DNA of 64,000 bases from Andreprevotia sp. IGB-42. Its GTDB lineage: Bacteria; Pseudomonadota; Gammaproteobacteria; Burkholderiales; Chitinibacteraceae. The translations under genes were made by a program, and so were the position numbers. The notes under the pieces are model-generated. The model was not told the DNA's origin and searched no databases. It saw only the letters and a list, made by a program, of their open reading frames with translations. Positions 1-7,793 of the stretch are shown here, piece by piece; the first letter of the stretch is position 1; every line of letters begins with the position of its first letter. Where the stretch lies: NCBI RefSeq assembly GCF_009848685.1, contig NZ_WXTX01000005.1:124001-188000 (forward strand), written 5' to 3'.

Positions 1-2
1 TC

Positions 3-266
3 ATGCTGGGCCGTTGGCAGAGCGAGGCATTCGAGGCCTACGACACGCCCATCCCTGTACAGGTCTATGTGTATTACGCCGACCGGCAAGGCGTGGAGGG
101 CAAATCACAAACGCTGCGGATAGACCGCTACGTGATCAATGGCCGGCAAATCCGGGTGCTGGGCAGCATTCCGCAGACCTTTACCGTGGTGGATGCCAAT
201 ACCGTGACGTATGTGCTGGATGGCGTGAAGGGCGTGCGCACGCTGCGGCGCTTGCCGGCCAGGTAG
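3..266 (+). CDS. Hypothetical protein, probably the 3' end of a longer gene
   Basis: The reading frame is open to the left edge of the window, so the ATG two bases in may be internal and the true start may lie outside. The visible 87 residues are rich in beta-strand-forming stretches (VQVYVYYADRQ, RYVINGRQIRVLG) and end in a basic tail. I recognise no domain and propose no function. The next gene on the same strand starts about 160 bases downstream after a GC-rich stretch, so the two need not share a transcript. Confidence 0.5.
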   Translation: MLGRWQSEAFEAYDTPIPVQVYVYYADRQGVEGKSQTLRIDRYVINGRQIRVLGSIPQTFTVVDANTVTYVLDGVKGVRTLRRLPAR

Positions 267-423
267 CCTGGGCGGGCAGCGCAACGCGGCCAGCAGTGGA
301 AGAGGGCGGGTTTCCCGCTTACCGGCAAACCGAATGCCGGTTTGGGGGCTTCGGGTAGCGGGCGTGCTAGAATCCGCCCCCGCTGTGCCAGCCGGCCCGG
401 CCAAACTGACTTGTGGATACCGG

Positions 424-762
424 ATGTCGTCGCTTGTGCTGTTCCTGATCATTGCCGTGGTGCTGACGGTGCCCGTGAAACTGGCTGCCACTTTTCTCGG
501 TGCCGAGCGCGATACTTGGAAGGCATCGATGGGCTGCCTGTTCTTCGGCGCTTTTCTGGTCAACCTGGTTGGCAGCAGCATGTCGTCGAGCACGGCGCTG
601 TTTGTGGCAACCTTCGTGGTGTTCTTCCTGTGCACCTGGCTGATTCTGTGGCTGCAGCCCTTCAAAGCCGCCATCCTGGCCTTGCTGATGACCGTGGTTT
701 ACGCGGTGCCTGCACAGCCGGGGCGCGTTGGTGTCGGGATCAATCAGCAAGCGGATGCCTGA
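424..762 (+). CDS. Small integral membrane protein of unknown function
   Basis: A 112-residue, strongly hydrophobic protein with about four potential membrane segments, beginning MSSLVLFLIIAVVLTV and continuing through MGCLFFGAFLVNLVG, ALFVATFVVFFLCTWLILW and AAILALLMTVVYAV. The frame is open further upstream, but the ATG chosen starts directly with a hydrophobic helix and the extra upstream residues look non-coding. No family is recognised. The gene converges on the TfoX-N gene that follows on the opposite strand. Confidence 0.6.
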   Translation: MSSLVLFLIIAVVLTVPVKLAATFLGAERDTWKASMGCLFFGAFLVNLVGSSMSSSTALFVATFVVFFLCTWLILWLQPFKAAILALLMTVVYAVPAQPGRVGVGINQQADA

Positions 763-780
763 GCTGGCCAAGAAAGCGCC

Positions 781-1110
781 TTATGCCTGGCTGGCCGCAT
801 TGATGGCCTGCCGGGCCCAGGCCAGCAGCAACTGCTGGTCTTCAAACAGGGCTTCCGGCGCGCTGTAGTATTTTCTGACCTGCACCCTGCCTTTGCGGGT
901 GGCGTAGGAAAACGCGCTGGCGCCGTGTTGCTCGTAGGTGGGCCGGGTGGTGTCGTCCACGCGGAAATACAGCGTGTTGCCCATGATCATGGCGAACTGG
1001 TGGCCGTGTTGCTTGAGCGCATGTCCACCGAAGAAGCTGCCGTCACTGCAGTTGCCCAATGGGGCAAGCAGGTCTTTGACATGGCGGACGAACTCGGCGC
1101 TGGCACTCAT
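781..1110 (-). CDS. TfoX N-terminal domain protein
   Basis: This 109-residue protein matches the TfoX_N fold seen in the N-terminal half of the competence regulator TfoX/Sxy. The pattern is an N-terminal helix, a GG-H block (SDGSFFGGHAL), then the FAMIMGNTLYFRVDD strand and the YYSAPEALFED turn typical of the family. The C-terminal TfoX domain is absent, as in most stand-alone TfoX_N proteins, whose function is poorly defined. The start is set by an AGGGA ribosome site a few bases upstream; a longer frame exists but lacks one. It is divergent from the DUF2278 gene across a ~260-bp gap. Confidence 0.8.
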   Translation of the reverse strand: MSASAEFVRHVKDLLAPLGNCSDGSFFGGHALKQHGHQFAMIMGNTLYFRVDDTTRPTYEQHGASAFSYATRKGRVQVRKYYSAPEALFEDQQLLLAWARQAINAASQA

Positions 1111-1368
1111 GGGGTATTCCCTGGCTGATTGGTATTTGGGCTGTGGCGTTGCCGGCACGGAGATTGGCCTTTTTTCCCGTGCGCGTGCCATGTCTTGCTG
1201 TCTGCAGAAAAAAACGGCCTTTAGCTGCCGCCCATCAGCTTACTTGGCCGCCAGAACCGCAGCAATGCTGGTCCTTGCTGCCGCGTGCTGGCGGGGGCGG
1301 ATTACCGAAACGCGATTGTCATGAAGCGGTGGTTACCATCAGCTGACCAAATCGTTTCGGAGTATGTC

Positions 1369-2463
1369 ATGCCGTTGAAAAACTATGGGGTCCTCAAGGG
1401 CCGGCCTGTCGGGCGTACGCTGGGTTCCGGGCAGAACCCGCATTACCAGATTCATGTGGTGGACAATACGACAGACTACCGGCTGGCCGTGAACGTGGCT
1501 TCCGCATTGACGCCGTCCGAGCTCGAGTATTTCATCGATGCCAATTTCCAGCATCCGTTCCTGGAACAGATTGCGGCGCTGGAAACCGGCTGGCATGCAC
1601 TGGCAGCCAAGCCGGGCGGACCAGCGCTCGACTTCATCCGTACCAACCTGTTCGACCCGCGCAAGCTGGTGCCGCTGCCGTTCAATGTGCCGGGGCCGGA
1701 CAATGATCTGAACGAGAAGATCGATCATTACGTGCAACGCGCACTGAGCGACGAGGAGGCTGAAATCTATGCCTTTGGCGAGCGCTGGGGGCCGGAAGCG
1801 GGTGTGAAGGACAAGATTTTCGGTTTCCTGCCGGGTAATGGCGTGCATGACCTGCATATGAACCAGGCCAATGTGGGCCGCTTCAAGCAGGACGACGGCG
1901 TGTACCAGGATGGTGCCTTGCTGCTGCATTTTCCGCACCAGAACCAGTGGGTGGGGATATTCCTGAAGTTCCAGTCGCAAACCTGGCATACCGATGACCA
2001 TACCGGCCATCAAACCCAGCCCGATACCAGCGGGCCGCCATCGGATCACCCTGCACCGGCGCCGGCACCCGTGCCTGGCCCGGCGCCTGTGCCCGCCCCG
2101 GTGCCGTCGTTCCCCACCGGTACCATCCCCACGCCGGAAGCACCGGATGGTGCGATCCGCATCGTGGCTGCGCTGGCCAATGCGCTGCAATCGCCAGAGC
2201 ATGAAACGGTGACCTTGCTCAATGTGACCAGCGCAGCCATTAATCTGGCAGGCTGGAAGCTGCTGGACCGCGACAAGAACGCGCAGGCGCTGAGCGGCAC
2301 GATCGGTGCAGGTGAAACGCTGCGCGTATCGCTGGTGCCACCGGTGATCCTGCCAAACAAGGGCGGGTTGATCACGGTGCTGAACCCGGATGGCCTGCGC
2401 GTGGATGGCGTGAGCTACACCAAGGCTGCGGCATCGCTGCCGGGTTTCTCCATCAAGTTCTGA
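1369..2463 (+). CDS. DUF2278 family protein with C-terminal lamin-tail domain
   Basis: The 364-residue product opens with the DUF2278 signature (MPLKNYGVLKGRPVGR, then PHYQIHVVD). It continues through a GVHDLHMNQ block characteristic of this family. A Pro/Ala-rich linker at about residues 215-255 leads into a C-terminal module (VTLLNVTSAAINLAGWKL, then LSGTIGAGETLRV) that fits a lamin-tail/LTD beta-sandwich. The biochemical role of DUF2278 is unknown; LTD domains often accompany nucleases or secreted proteins, which is only suggestive. No signal peptide is visible. The start follows a GGAG site. The phospholipase-D-fold gene starts 57 bases downstream on the same strand, so the two are probably one operon. 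Confidence 0.8.
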   Translation: MPLKNYGVLKGRPVGRTLGSGQNPHYQIHVVDNTTDYRLAVNVASALTPSELEYFIDANFQHPFLEQIAALETGWHALAAKPGGPALDFIRTNLFDPRKLVPLPFNVPGPDNDLNEKIDHYVQRALSDEEAEIYAFGERWGPEAGVKDKIFGFLPGNGVHDLHMNQANVGRFKQDDGVYQDGALLLHFPHQNQWVGIFLKFQSQTWHTDDHTGHQTQPDTSGPPSDHPAPAPAPVPGPAPVPAPVPSFPTGTIPTPEAPDGAIRIVAALANALQSPEHETVTLLNVTSAAINLAGWKLLDRDKNAQALSGTIGAGETLRVSLVPPVILPNKGGLITVLNPDGLRVDGVSYTKAAASLPGFSIKF

Positions 2464-2520
2464 TCAATGCACCAGCCGGCCCTTGGGGCTGGCTGCCCTG
2501 CACCCGAAGCGGGAGGCGAT

Positions 2521-4251
2521 ATGTCCGGCGATTTTCAGGTAACGGCCAGCAATGCTATGGCGCTGTTCACGTTGAAGCTGCACCGCGGCGAGGGCATGGC
2601 GCTGCTGGCGATGAACTGGAAAGACGGGCAGCCACCAGCGGATTTTGTCGGCTTCGGCATTGAATACCAGGAACCGGGCGGCGACCGCTTTTTTGCCATC
2701 AAGAACCGGCTGGGTTTTACCGGCATTGTTGCTATGGCGGCAGACGGGCAGGCCGATCCGCAACAACTGTCCACGTTGCGGGCGCCGATCCAGAAATTCC
2801 GCTGGGTACACTTCCCGCGCAATGCCGATCTGCCGGGTGAGTTCGTGTACCGGGTGACGCCGGTATTCATGAATGGGGCGGATGAGCTGAGCTATGGCGA
2901 GGCACAGCTTGCTGCCATTGCGCTGCGCCGGGAAACCTGGCCGGGGCAATTGAATGTGACCTTCACGCGTGGATTCGTGTCGTCGCAGGCCTTCGTCAAC
3001 CAGTATGCGCCGTACCCGGAAGACATGAAGACACTGCTGCCTGCAAAGGCGGATGAAGGGCTGGATTTCCAGCCTACCCATCCCAAGGCGGCAGAGGCGC
3101 TGGCATGGATGGGCTTCGAGGCCCGCAATGCCATCCTGGAAGTGCTGGATCAGGCCATTGCCGATCCGGCCGCACAAGTGCGCGTGGTGGCTTATGACCT
3201 GAGCGAGCGCACCGTGGTGGAAAAACTGCAGCAACTGGGCAGCCGCCTGAAAATCATCATCGACAACAGCGGCACGCATGGCCCCGAGCATGCCGCCGAA
3301 TCGCAGGCGGCGGCTCTATTGCGCGCCAGTGCCGGTGCCGCGCAAGTGAAACGCCAGCATATGGGCTGCCTGCAGCACAACAAGACCATCCTGGTGAACG
3401 GCCCCACGGTGCAGGCAGTGGTGTGCGGATCGACCAATTTCAGCTGGCGCGGCTTTTACGTGCAGGCCAACAATGCGGTGGTACTGCGCGGCAGCCAAGC
3501 GCTGCAACCGTTTGCGGCTGCCTTCGATGCCTACTGGGCGCACGATGCCGCTGCCGATTTCGGCGCCACTACCTCTGCCAGCTGGGTGGCGCTGGGGCTG
3601 GACGGCATCGATGCCGAGGTGACGTTCTCGCCGCATGGCAACGATAATGCGGTGTTGGGCAAGGTGGCGGACGATATCGATCAGGCGGGTTCCAGCCTGT
3701 TTTACTCGATGGCGTTCCTGTACCAGACCCAGGGGCCGATCCGGCGTGCCATCGAAGCGGTGACCGCACGCGATCATGTGTTGGTCTACGGCATGTCTGA
3801 CCGCGAGGTGGACGGGCTGGATCTGCAAAAACCGGATGGCAACGTGAGGCCGGTATCGCCAACCGCACTGGGCGCGCATGCGCCGCTACCGTTCAAGCCG
3901 GAGCCCACCGGCGGCAGCGGTATCCGCATGCACCACAAGTTTGCGGTGATCGATTTCGATCAACCCACGGCACGGGTGTATCTGGGCTCGTACAACTTTT
4001 CTGGCCCGGCCGACCGCAGCAATGGCGAGAACCTGCTGCTGATCCGCGACCGGCGCGTGGCGGTGGCGTACATGATCGAGGCGCTGCGGCTGTTCGATCA
4101 TTACCACTTCCGGCTGGCGCAGACCGAGGCCAGCACCGCGCAGAAGGCGTTCAACCTGAAAAAACCGCCGCGCACGCCGGATGAGCAAACGTGGTGGGCG
4201 GCGCATTACACGGATGCGGTAAAGATCAGGGATCGCTTGCTGTTTGCCTGA
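2521..4251 (+). CDS. Phospholipase D-fold protein with two HKD-type motifs
   Basis: The 576-residue protein carries two HxK motifs of the PLD superfamily, which includes phosphodiesterases and nucleases. The first is HNKTILVN (His286, Lys288), where the usual Asp of HxKx4D is Asn. The second is HHKFAVID (His471, Lys473, Asp478), a complete HxKx4D. Each is followed by the expected G-S/Y-x-N-F-S segment (GSTNFS, GSYNFS). The N-terminal 200 residues form an all-beta region I do not recognise. There is no signal peptide, so a cytoplasmic nuclease or phosphodiesterase is the simplest reading. The start follows a strong GGGAGG site. It lies directly behind the DUF2278 gene. Confidence 0.85.
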   Translation: MSGDFQVTASNAMALFTLKLHRGEGMALLAMNWKDGQPPADFVGFGIEYQEPGGDRFFAIKNRLGFTGIVAMAADGQADPQQLSTLRAPIQKFRWVHFPRNADLPGEFVYRVTPVFMNGADELSYGEAQLAAIALRRETWPGQLNVTFTRGFVSSQAFVNQYAPYPEDMKTLLPAKADEGLDFQPTHPKAAEALAWMGFEARNAILEVLDQAIADPAAQVRVVAYDLSERTVVEKLQQLGSRLKIIIDNSGTHGPEHAAESQAAALLRASAGAAQVKRQHMGCLQHNKTILVNGPTVQAVVCGSTNFSWRGFYVQANNAVVLRGSQALQPFAAAFDAYWAHDAAADFGATTSASWVALGLDGIDAEVTFSPHGNDNAVLGKVADDIDQAGSSLFYSMAFLYQTQGPIRRAIEAVTARDHVLVYGMSDREVDGLDLQKPDGNVRPVSPTALGAHAPLPFKPEPTGGSGIRMHHKFAVIDFDQPTARVYLGSYNFSGPADRSNGENLLLIRDRRVAVAYMIEALRLFDHYHFRLAQTEASTAQKAFNLKKPPRTPDEQTWWAAHYTDAVKIRDRLLFA

Positions 4252-4357
4252 GGCAATTCGGGTGAAGCAGGTCTGATCTGATCGGGTGCCACCCGGACGC
4301 ATGCCGGTATGGCGTTGCGTTGATCAGCAATGGTCTTACGATATTGCTGGTCAGCCG

Positions 4358-4585
4358 TCATTCCGATGCATCTTTTCCGTCTGAACCGATCTCATCGTCT
4401 TGCAGCACGGGTTTCTCCAGCGCAGCGCTGAACCATTCGAGCTGCTCTTTCAGTTGCTCGACAGTATCACCATAGAAATGGCTGGGGTTTGCGCTGCGCC
4501 CGACGGGCTCACCCGCAGTATTGTAATAAACGTCGTAAAGGTGCAGCTCACCTTCTACATTTACCACCCGATAATTCCACGCCAT
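4358..4585 (-). CDS. Small conserved hypothetical protein
   Basis: A 75-residue acidic protein beginning MAWNYRVVN and containing the sequence LYDVYYNTAGEPVGRSANPSHFYGDT. This layout (MAWNYRV, then a Y-D/N-x-x-G-x-P turn, then a G-D-T-x-E-x-L helix) recurs in small uncharacterised proteins of many proteobacteria, so I take it as genuine. No function is known to me. It stands alone, convergent with the PLD-fold gene. Confidence 0.65.
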   Translation of the reverse strand: MAWNYRVVNVEGELHLYDVYYNTAGEPVGRSANPSHFYGDTVEQLKEQLEWFSAALEKPVLQDDEIGSDGKDASE

Positions 4586-4696
4586 CGTGTTCCTTCATTA
4601 ATAACGGGCAGCTTCATACGCCAGCTCATGCCAATGAATGGGGTATCTGTGATATGCCTGACAAAGCCCGCGCTTGATTGCTGAGGGTAGTAGCCG

Positions 4697-5851
4697 TCAA
4701 TCAATACTCAGCGTGAAATAGCCCTGTTCAAGACTGCTGTCGTCCGGCTGGGCAGTGACGATGGCAGCGGGGTTCTGGGTTACGACGGGATCGGTAGTGA
4801 CGCCGTTGATTACCGCGTAGATCGAATACGTATCACCGCCGATATCCAGTGTTTGATCCAGATAACTGTCGTGGACCACCACTTGCTGCAAGGGTTGGCA
4901 GTTCTTGATAACGGTAAATGTGACCGGCCCGATGCAGGTCTTCTGGAAGGTCAGCGTATCGGGCGATCTGCTGGGGACTTCGGTCACCACGAATTCGTAG
5001 GTCCCTTGCGCAGCGACTTGCACCACCTGTGCCAGAAAGCCCATGGCGCCAGTCACATCCAGCGGTGCGGATGTATAGGTGTTGCCGTCGATGACGGTGC
5101 TGGCAACCACTTCATACACGTTTCCGGTGGGTATCGATGCCTGTGCATCGGGTGCCAGCGGCGGCAGGCGGGCGACCACTTGCTCGCCTTTGTTGACGAC
5201 AAATTGGGACGGGTAGGCGGTTTTGTTGCGGAGGGTGATTTGGCTGCTGCCGGATTCCGGGCTGGGTGTCGGGACGGTGGGCGGTTGCGTGGGCTGGTCG
5301 GTGGTCAGCCGGTAATAGCCGGGCTGGATGCTGTCGTCGACTGTTGCGGTTACTGTTACCGCGGCAGCGTCGCTGCGGACCGTGGTGGTGACGGGCGCGG
5401 TGGTGATGCCATCAATGATGGCGTAGATCGAATAGGTATCGCCCAGCGCAATGGTGGTCTGGTGGAAGGAGTCGGTGACCACCACGGTTTGCAGCTTGAT
5501 GTCGTCCTTGCGGATGGCAAAGTACACCGGATTCAGGGTGGTGCTCTCGAACTGCAGTTGCTCGGGCTCGGTGGCGGGTGAACTCAGCAGCTGGAAATCG
5601 TAACCGCCATCGAGCGCATTTTGCTGCATCTGCGCCAGGAAATGCGTCGGTGTGGAAAACACCTGTGGCGCACTGGTGTAGGGCTTTTCATCCCGCTGGG
5701 TGAGGGCGGTGATTTCGTAGCTGTCGCTGACGGGTACGACCATTTGTGCCCCGGGTGCCAGCGCGGGCAAGCGGGCAATGATGAGGCCGCCGTGTGCAAC
5801 GACGAATTGGGCCGGAAAGCGGGTGGCGTTGCTCAACGTGATCTGGGTCAT
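4697..5851 (-). CDS. Unrecognised protein with large internal duplication
   Basis: The 384-residue protein consists of two copies of a ~190-residue unit joined by a Pro/Thr/Ser linker (about residues 193-203). Copy 1 begins QITLSNATRFPAQFVV and copy 2 QITLRNKTAYPSQFVV; both end in a P/Q-G-Y-Y/F-x-L-T/S strand. Within each copy, the second half (for example TLNPVYFAIRKDD and DTYSIYAIIDG) loosely echoes the first half, so four beta-sandwich-like repeats are plausible. There is no signal peptide or membrane segment. No family is recognised. A GAGG site precedes the ATG. It is divergent from the iron-permease gene. Confidence 0.7.
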   Translation of the reverse strand: MTQITLSNATRFPAQFVVAHGGLIIARLPALAPGAQMVVPVSDSYEITALTQRDEKPYTSAPQVFSTPTHFLAQMQQNALDGGYDFQLLSSPATEPEQLQFESTTLNPVYFAIRKDDIKLQTVVVTDSFHQTTIALGDTYSIYAIIDGITTAPVTTTVRSDAAAVTVTATVDDSIQPGYYRLTTDQPTQPPTVPTPSPESGSSQITLRNKTAYPSQFVVNKGEQVVARLPPLAPDAQASIPTGNVYEVVASTVIDGNTYTSAPLDVTGAMGFLAQVVQVAAQGTYEFVVTEVPSRSPDTLTFQKTCIGPVTFTVIKNCQPLQQVVVHDSYLDQTLDIGGDTYSIYAVINGVTTDPVVTQNPAAIVTAQPDDSSLEQGYFTLSID

Positions 5852-6187
5852 GAGGTCCTCGATGGCAGGCTTGCGAAGCAGGGCCGGCAGCAGGGTAACA
5901 CTGCCTTTGCCATGCTTTTGGCATGAGCAAGCAAGTTACCGAGAAGGAAACACGCTGCCAACTGTTATCTGCAGCATTGTTGCCTGCTGGCAGGTAGCTG
6001 CCCAGCAGTACCTGGCACTTGTCCGACGCTGCCGCCATTTGTTGCAGGCATGGTCTGATTCCGGTGGGTGGCGCTGTACGCAGCCGCAAACACGGGTATA
6101 GATGGTGCTGTTGAGCGCCAGTCATCCATGGCGCCCATGTTGCACGCAACCGCGTGTGGCGGCGATGGGCTATCAAGGAGGAAGATC
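5852..6187. other. Divergent intergenic region, no gene seen
   Basis: This stretch separates the repeat-protein gene (leftward) from the permease gene (rightward) and must hold their promoters. A partial inverted repeat (TGCTGGCAG and CTGCCCAGCA) lies near its centre. No convincing promoter pair or coding frame was found. Confidence 0.4.
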
Positions 6188-6595
6188 ATGTCTGCCACCG
6201 GTATCTGGTTTACGCAGTTTTCCCGCGGAACATCCGCATTGATGGGCCGGCCGGTCACCTTTGCGCTGGCAGTCACGACCATCGTGGTGTGGGCAATCAG
6301 CGGGCCGCTGTTCCATTTCAGCGATACCTGGCAACTGGTGATCAATACCGGCACCACCATCATTACCTTTCTGATGGTGTTCCTGATCCAGAATACGCAG
6401 AACCGCGAATCAGCTGCGGTGCAGCTCAAGCTCGATGAGCTGATCAATGCGGTGAAGGCGGGCAACAACGCGCTGATCGATCTGGAAGAGCTGGATGATG
6501 ATGCGCTGGCGCTATTGCGGGAGAAGTACCTGAACCTGGCGCGCGAGGCGCGCAACCAGCAAGCGGATAACAGCGGACAAGTGGCGGGAGCATGA
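6188..6595 (+). CDS. Low-affinity iron permease family membrane protein
   Basis: The 135-residue protein matches the Iron_permease (PF04120) family. It has two membrane segments (about residues 22-42 and 52-72) around the hallmark sequence FHFSDTWQLVINTGTTIITF, followed by LIQNTQNRESAAVQLKLDELI and a charged C-terminal helix. Yeast Fet4 gives the family its name, but the short bacterial members have no proven transport role. The start is set by AAGGAGG about seven bases upstream; upstream in-frame codons have no such site. Confidence 0.85.
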   Translation: MSATGIWFTQFSRGTSALMGRPVTFALAVTTIVVWAISGPLFHFSDTWQLVINTGTTIITFLMVFLIQNTQNRESAAVQLKLDELINAVKAGNNALIDLEELDDDALALLREKYLNLAREARNQQADNSGQVAGA

Positions 6596-6719
6596 TGACC
6601 CGCAGCCGTTGATCACGCCTGATACATATTGATGCTGCAATCCTTGCCGGGGTTGCCGATAAACAGACTGCAGCCAGCGTTGCTGCCCATGACGATTTCA
6701 ACCCGAGGAGGGCATGGCC

Positions 6720-6968
6720 ATGCAGGGCACGATCAGCCATATCAATCCGCAAAGCAATCTGATCGCGGTATTGACCGACGAGCGCGAGTATTCGATTTTC
6801 GAGCTGGTAAACGGCGACGAGATCGAAACCGGTGACGAAGTCAGCTGGAATGGTGATGCGCCCATGGGCAGCGAGATCGTTACCAACCATACGCAAAGCG
6901 CGCTGATCGAAGTGTATTTTTGTGATCACCATTTGCAGGCCAGCCAGTTGCGTTCGCAATTGTTCTGA
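6720..6968 (+). CDS. Small conserved hypothetical protein (OB-like beta protein)
   Basis: This 82-residue product (MQGTISHINPQSNLIAVLTD...) reads as a short beta-barrel. The pattern G-x-I-x-x-I, then I-A-V-x-T, then Y-S-I-F-E and a G-D-E-I-x-x-G-D-E-V-S-W segment resembles cold-shock/OB-type folds, which is inference only. Two ATGs are available. The GAGGAGG site lies one base from the first and seven from the second, so the second is chosen. It follows the iron-permease gene by ~120 bases on the same strand. Confidence 0.6.
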   Translation: MQGTISHINPQSNLIAVLTDEREYSIFELVNGDEIETGDEVSWNGDAPMGSEIVTNHTQSALIEVYFCDHHLQASQLRSQLF

Positions 6969-6982
6969 GTCGCCCCCGGGAA

Positions 6983-7459
6983 TCAGATCGTGTTGGCAAG
7001 CGGCAGTGACAGACTGGGGGTGCAGCTGTCTTTGAGTGCCTGCAGCAGCAGGCCGGAGAAGGCACCGGCGGCAACCGGTTCGGCCATGTCGTCGTTCATG
7101 AAGTAGCAATACGGATCCGGTGCAGGCGCAGCGGCGTCGAACCAGGCGGCGCGACAGCCATGATCGCTGTAGAACACCACTGCGCTGGCAGGTAGCTGGT
7201 AACTGGCGCCGGCGTCTTCCAGCAATACCTGCAGGAAGGTCTGGTTGGCTGGCAAATCATGCAGGCACCAGTTGGCGTAGCTGAGGACGCCTGCGGTGTC
7301 GTTGCCCATCCAGCGCAGGAACTCCAGGTAGGCAGCGGGAAAGCGCAGGCCAAGCCGGTCGCTGACTTTTTCGATCACCAGCGGCGCCGATCCGGATGGA
7401 TCGCCGCGCTGCGGTGCAATGCATTGCTGGTAAAAATCCTTGCTGCTTATCAAGTACAT
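6983..7459 (-). CDS. SMI1/KNR4 family protein
   Basis: The 158-residue protein shows the SMI1/KNR4 (SUKH) pattern. An N-terminal helix is followed by VSDRLGLRFPAAYLEFLRWMGN, then LYANW-like and DLPANQTFLQ strands, VVFYSDHGCRAAWFDA and a C-terminal FSGLLLQALKD helix. SUKH proteins are frequent immunity proteins for contact-dependent or polymorphic toxins. No toxin gene is adjacent here, so it may be an orphan immunity or housekeeping member. The ATG chosen gives the usual family length; no clear ribosome site precedes it, and a longer TTG start is possible. Confidence 0.75.
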   Translation of the reverse strand: MYLISSKDFYQQCIAPQRGDPSGSAPLVIEKVSDRLGLRFPAAYLEFLRWMGNDTAGVLSYANWCLHDLPANQTFLQVLLEDAGASYQLPASAVVFYSDHGCRAAWFDAAAPAPDPYCYFMNDDMAEPVAAGAFSGLLLQALKDSCTPSLSLPLANTI

Positions 7460-7793
7460 GCGGGCTGGAGGTTGGTTGCCGCAGGTATTGCCTGCGGCAG
7501 CGGAAAGTCGTCGGAGCCTGCCGTGCAATGGGTTCCGCTGGCAACGGCACTTAAATATCAGAAAACACTGATTTATAGTCGAATCGTGTCAATGCGCCAG
7601 TGTGACAAATGGTTTACAAGCGGCCAGCATGGTATAGCGCATTTTTTGCACCGCAGCAAAACAGCGCTGGGGCCGGAGTGATGGAAGGGCGTTCACCCGG
7701 AGGCGCTTGGCACCCGGATGAGTTGAGCAGCGCGTGAACTACATGATATTGGCGCGGCAGTGGCTTGCAGTGGCTTGCAGTGGCTTGCAGCGG
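7460..7793. other. Intergenic region with a short tandem repeat
   Basis: This lies between the start of the SMI1/KNR4 gene and the end of the formylglycine-enzyme gene, both leftward, and should contain the promoter of the former. It also holds three tandem copies of a 10-mer listed separately. No coding frame is convincing. Confidence 0.4.
7761..7790. repeat. Three tandem copies of a 10-bp unit
   Basis: The unit TGGCTTGCAG is repeated three times without mismatch, ending four bases before the stop codon of the leftward formylglycine-enzyme gene. A degenerate fourth unit (CGGCTAGCGC) runs into that stop codon. This is a probable slippage-type repeat. Confidence 0.9.
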
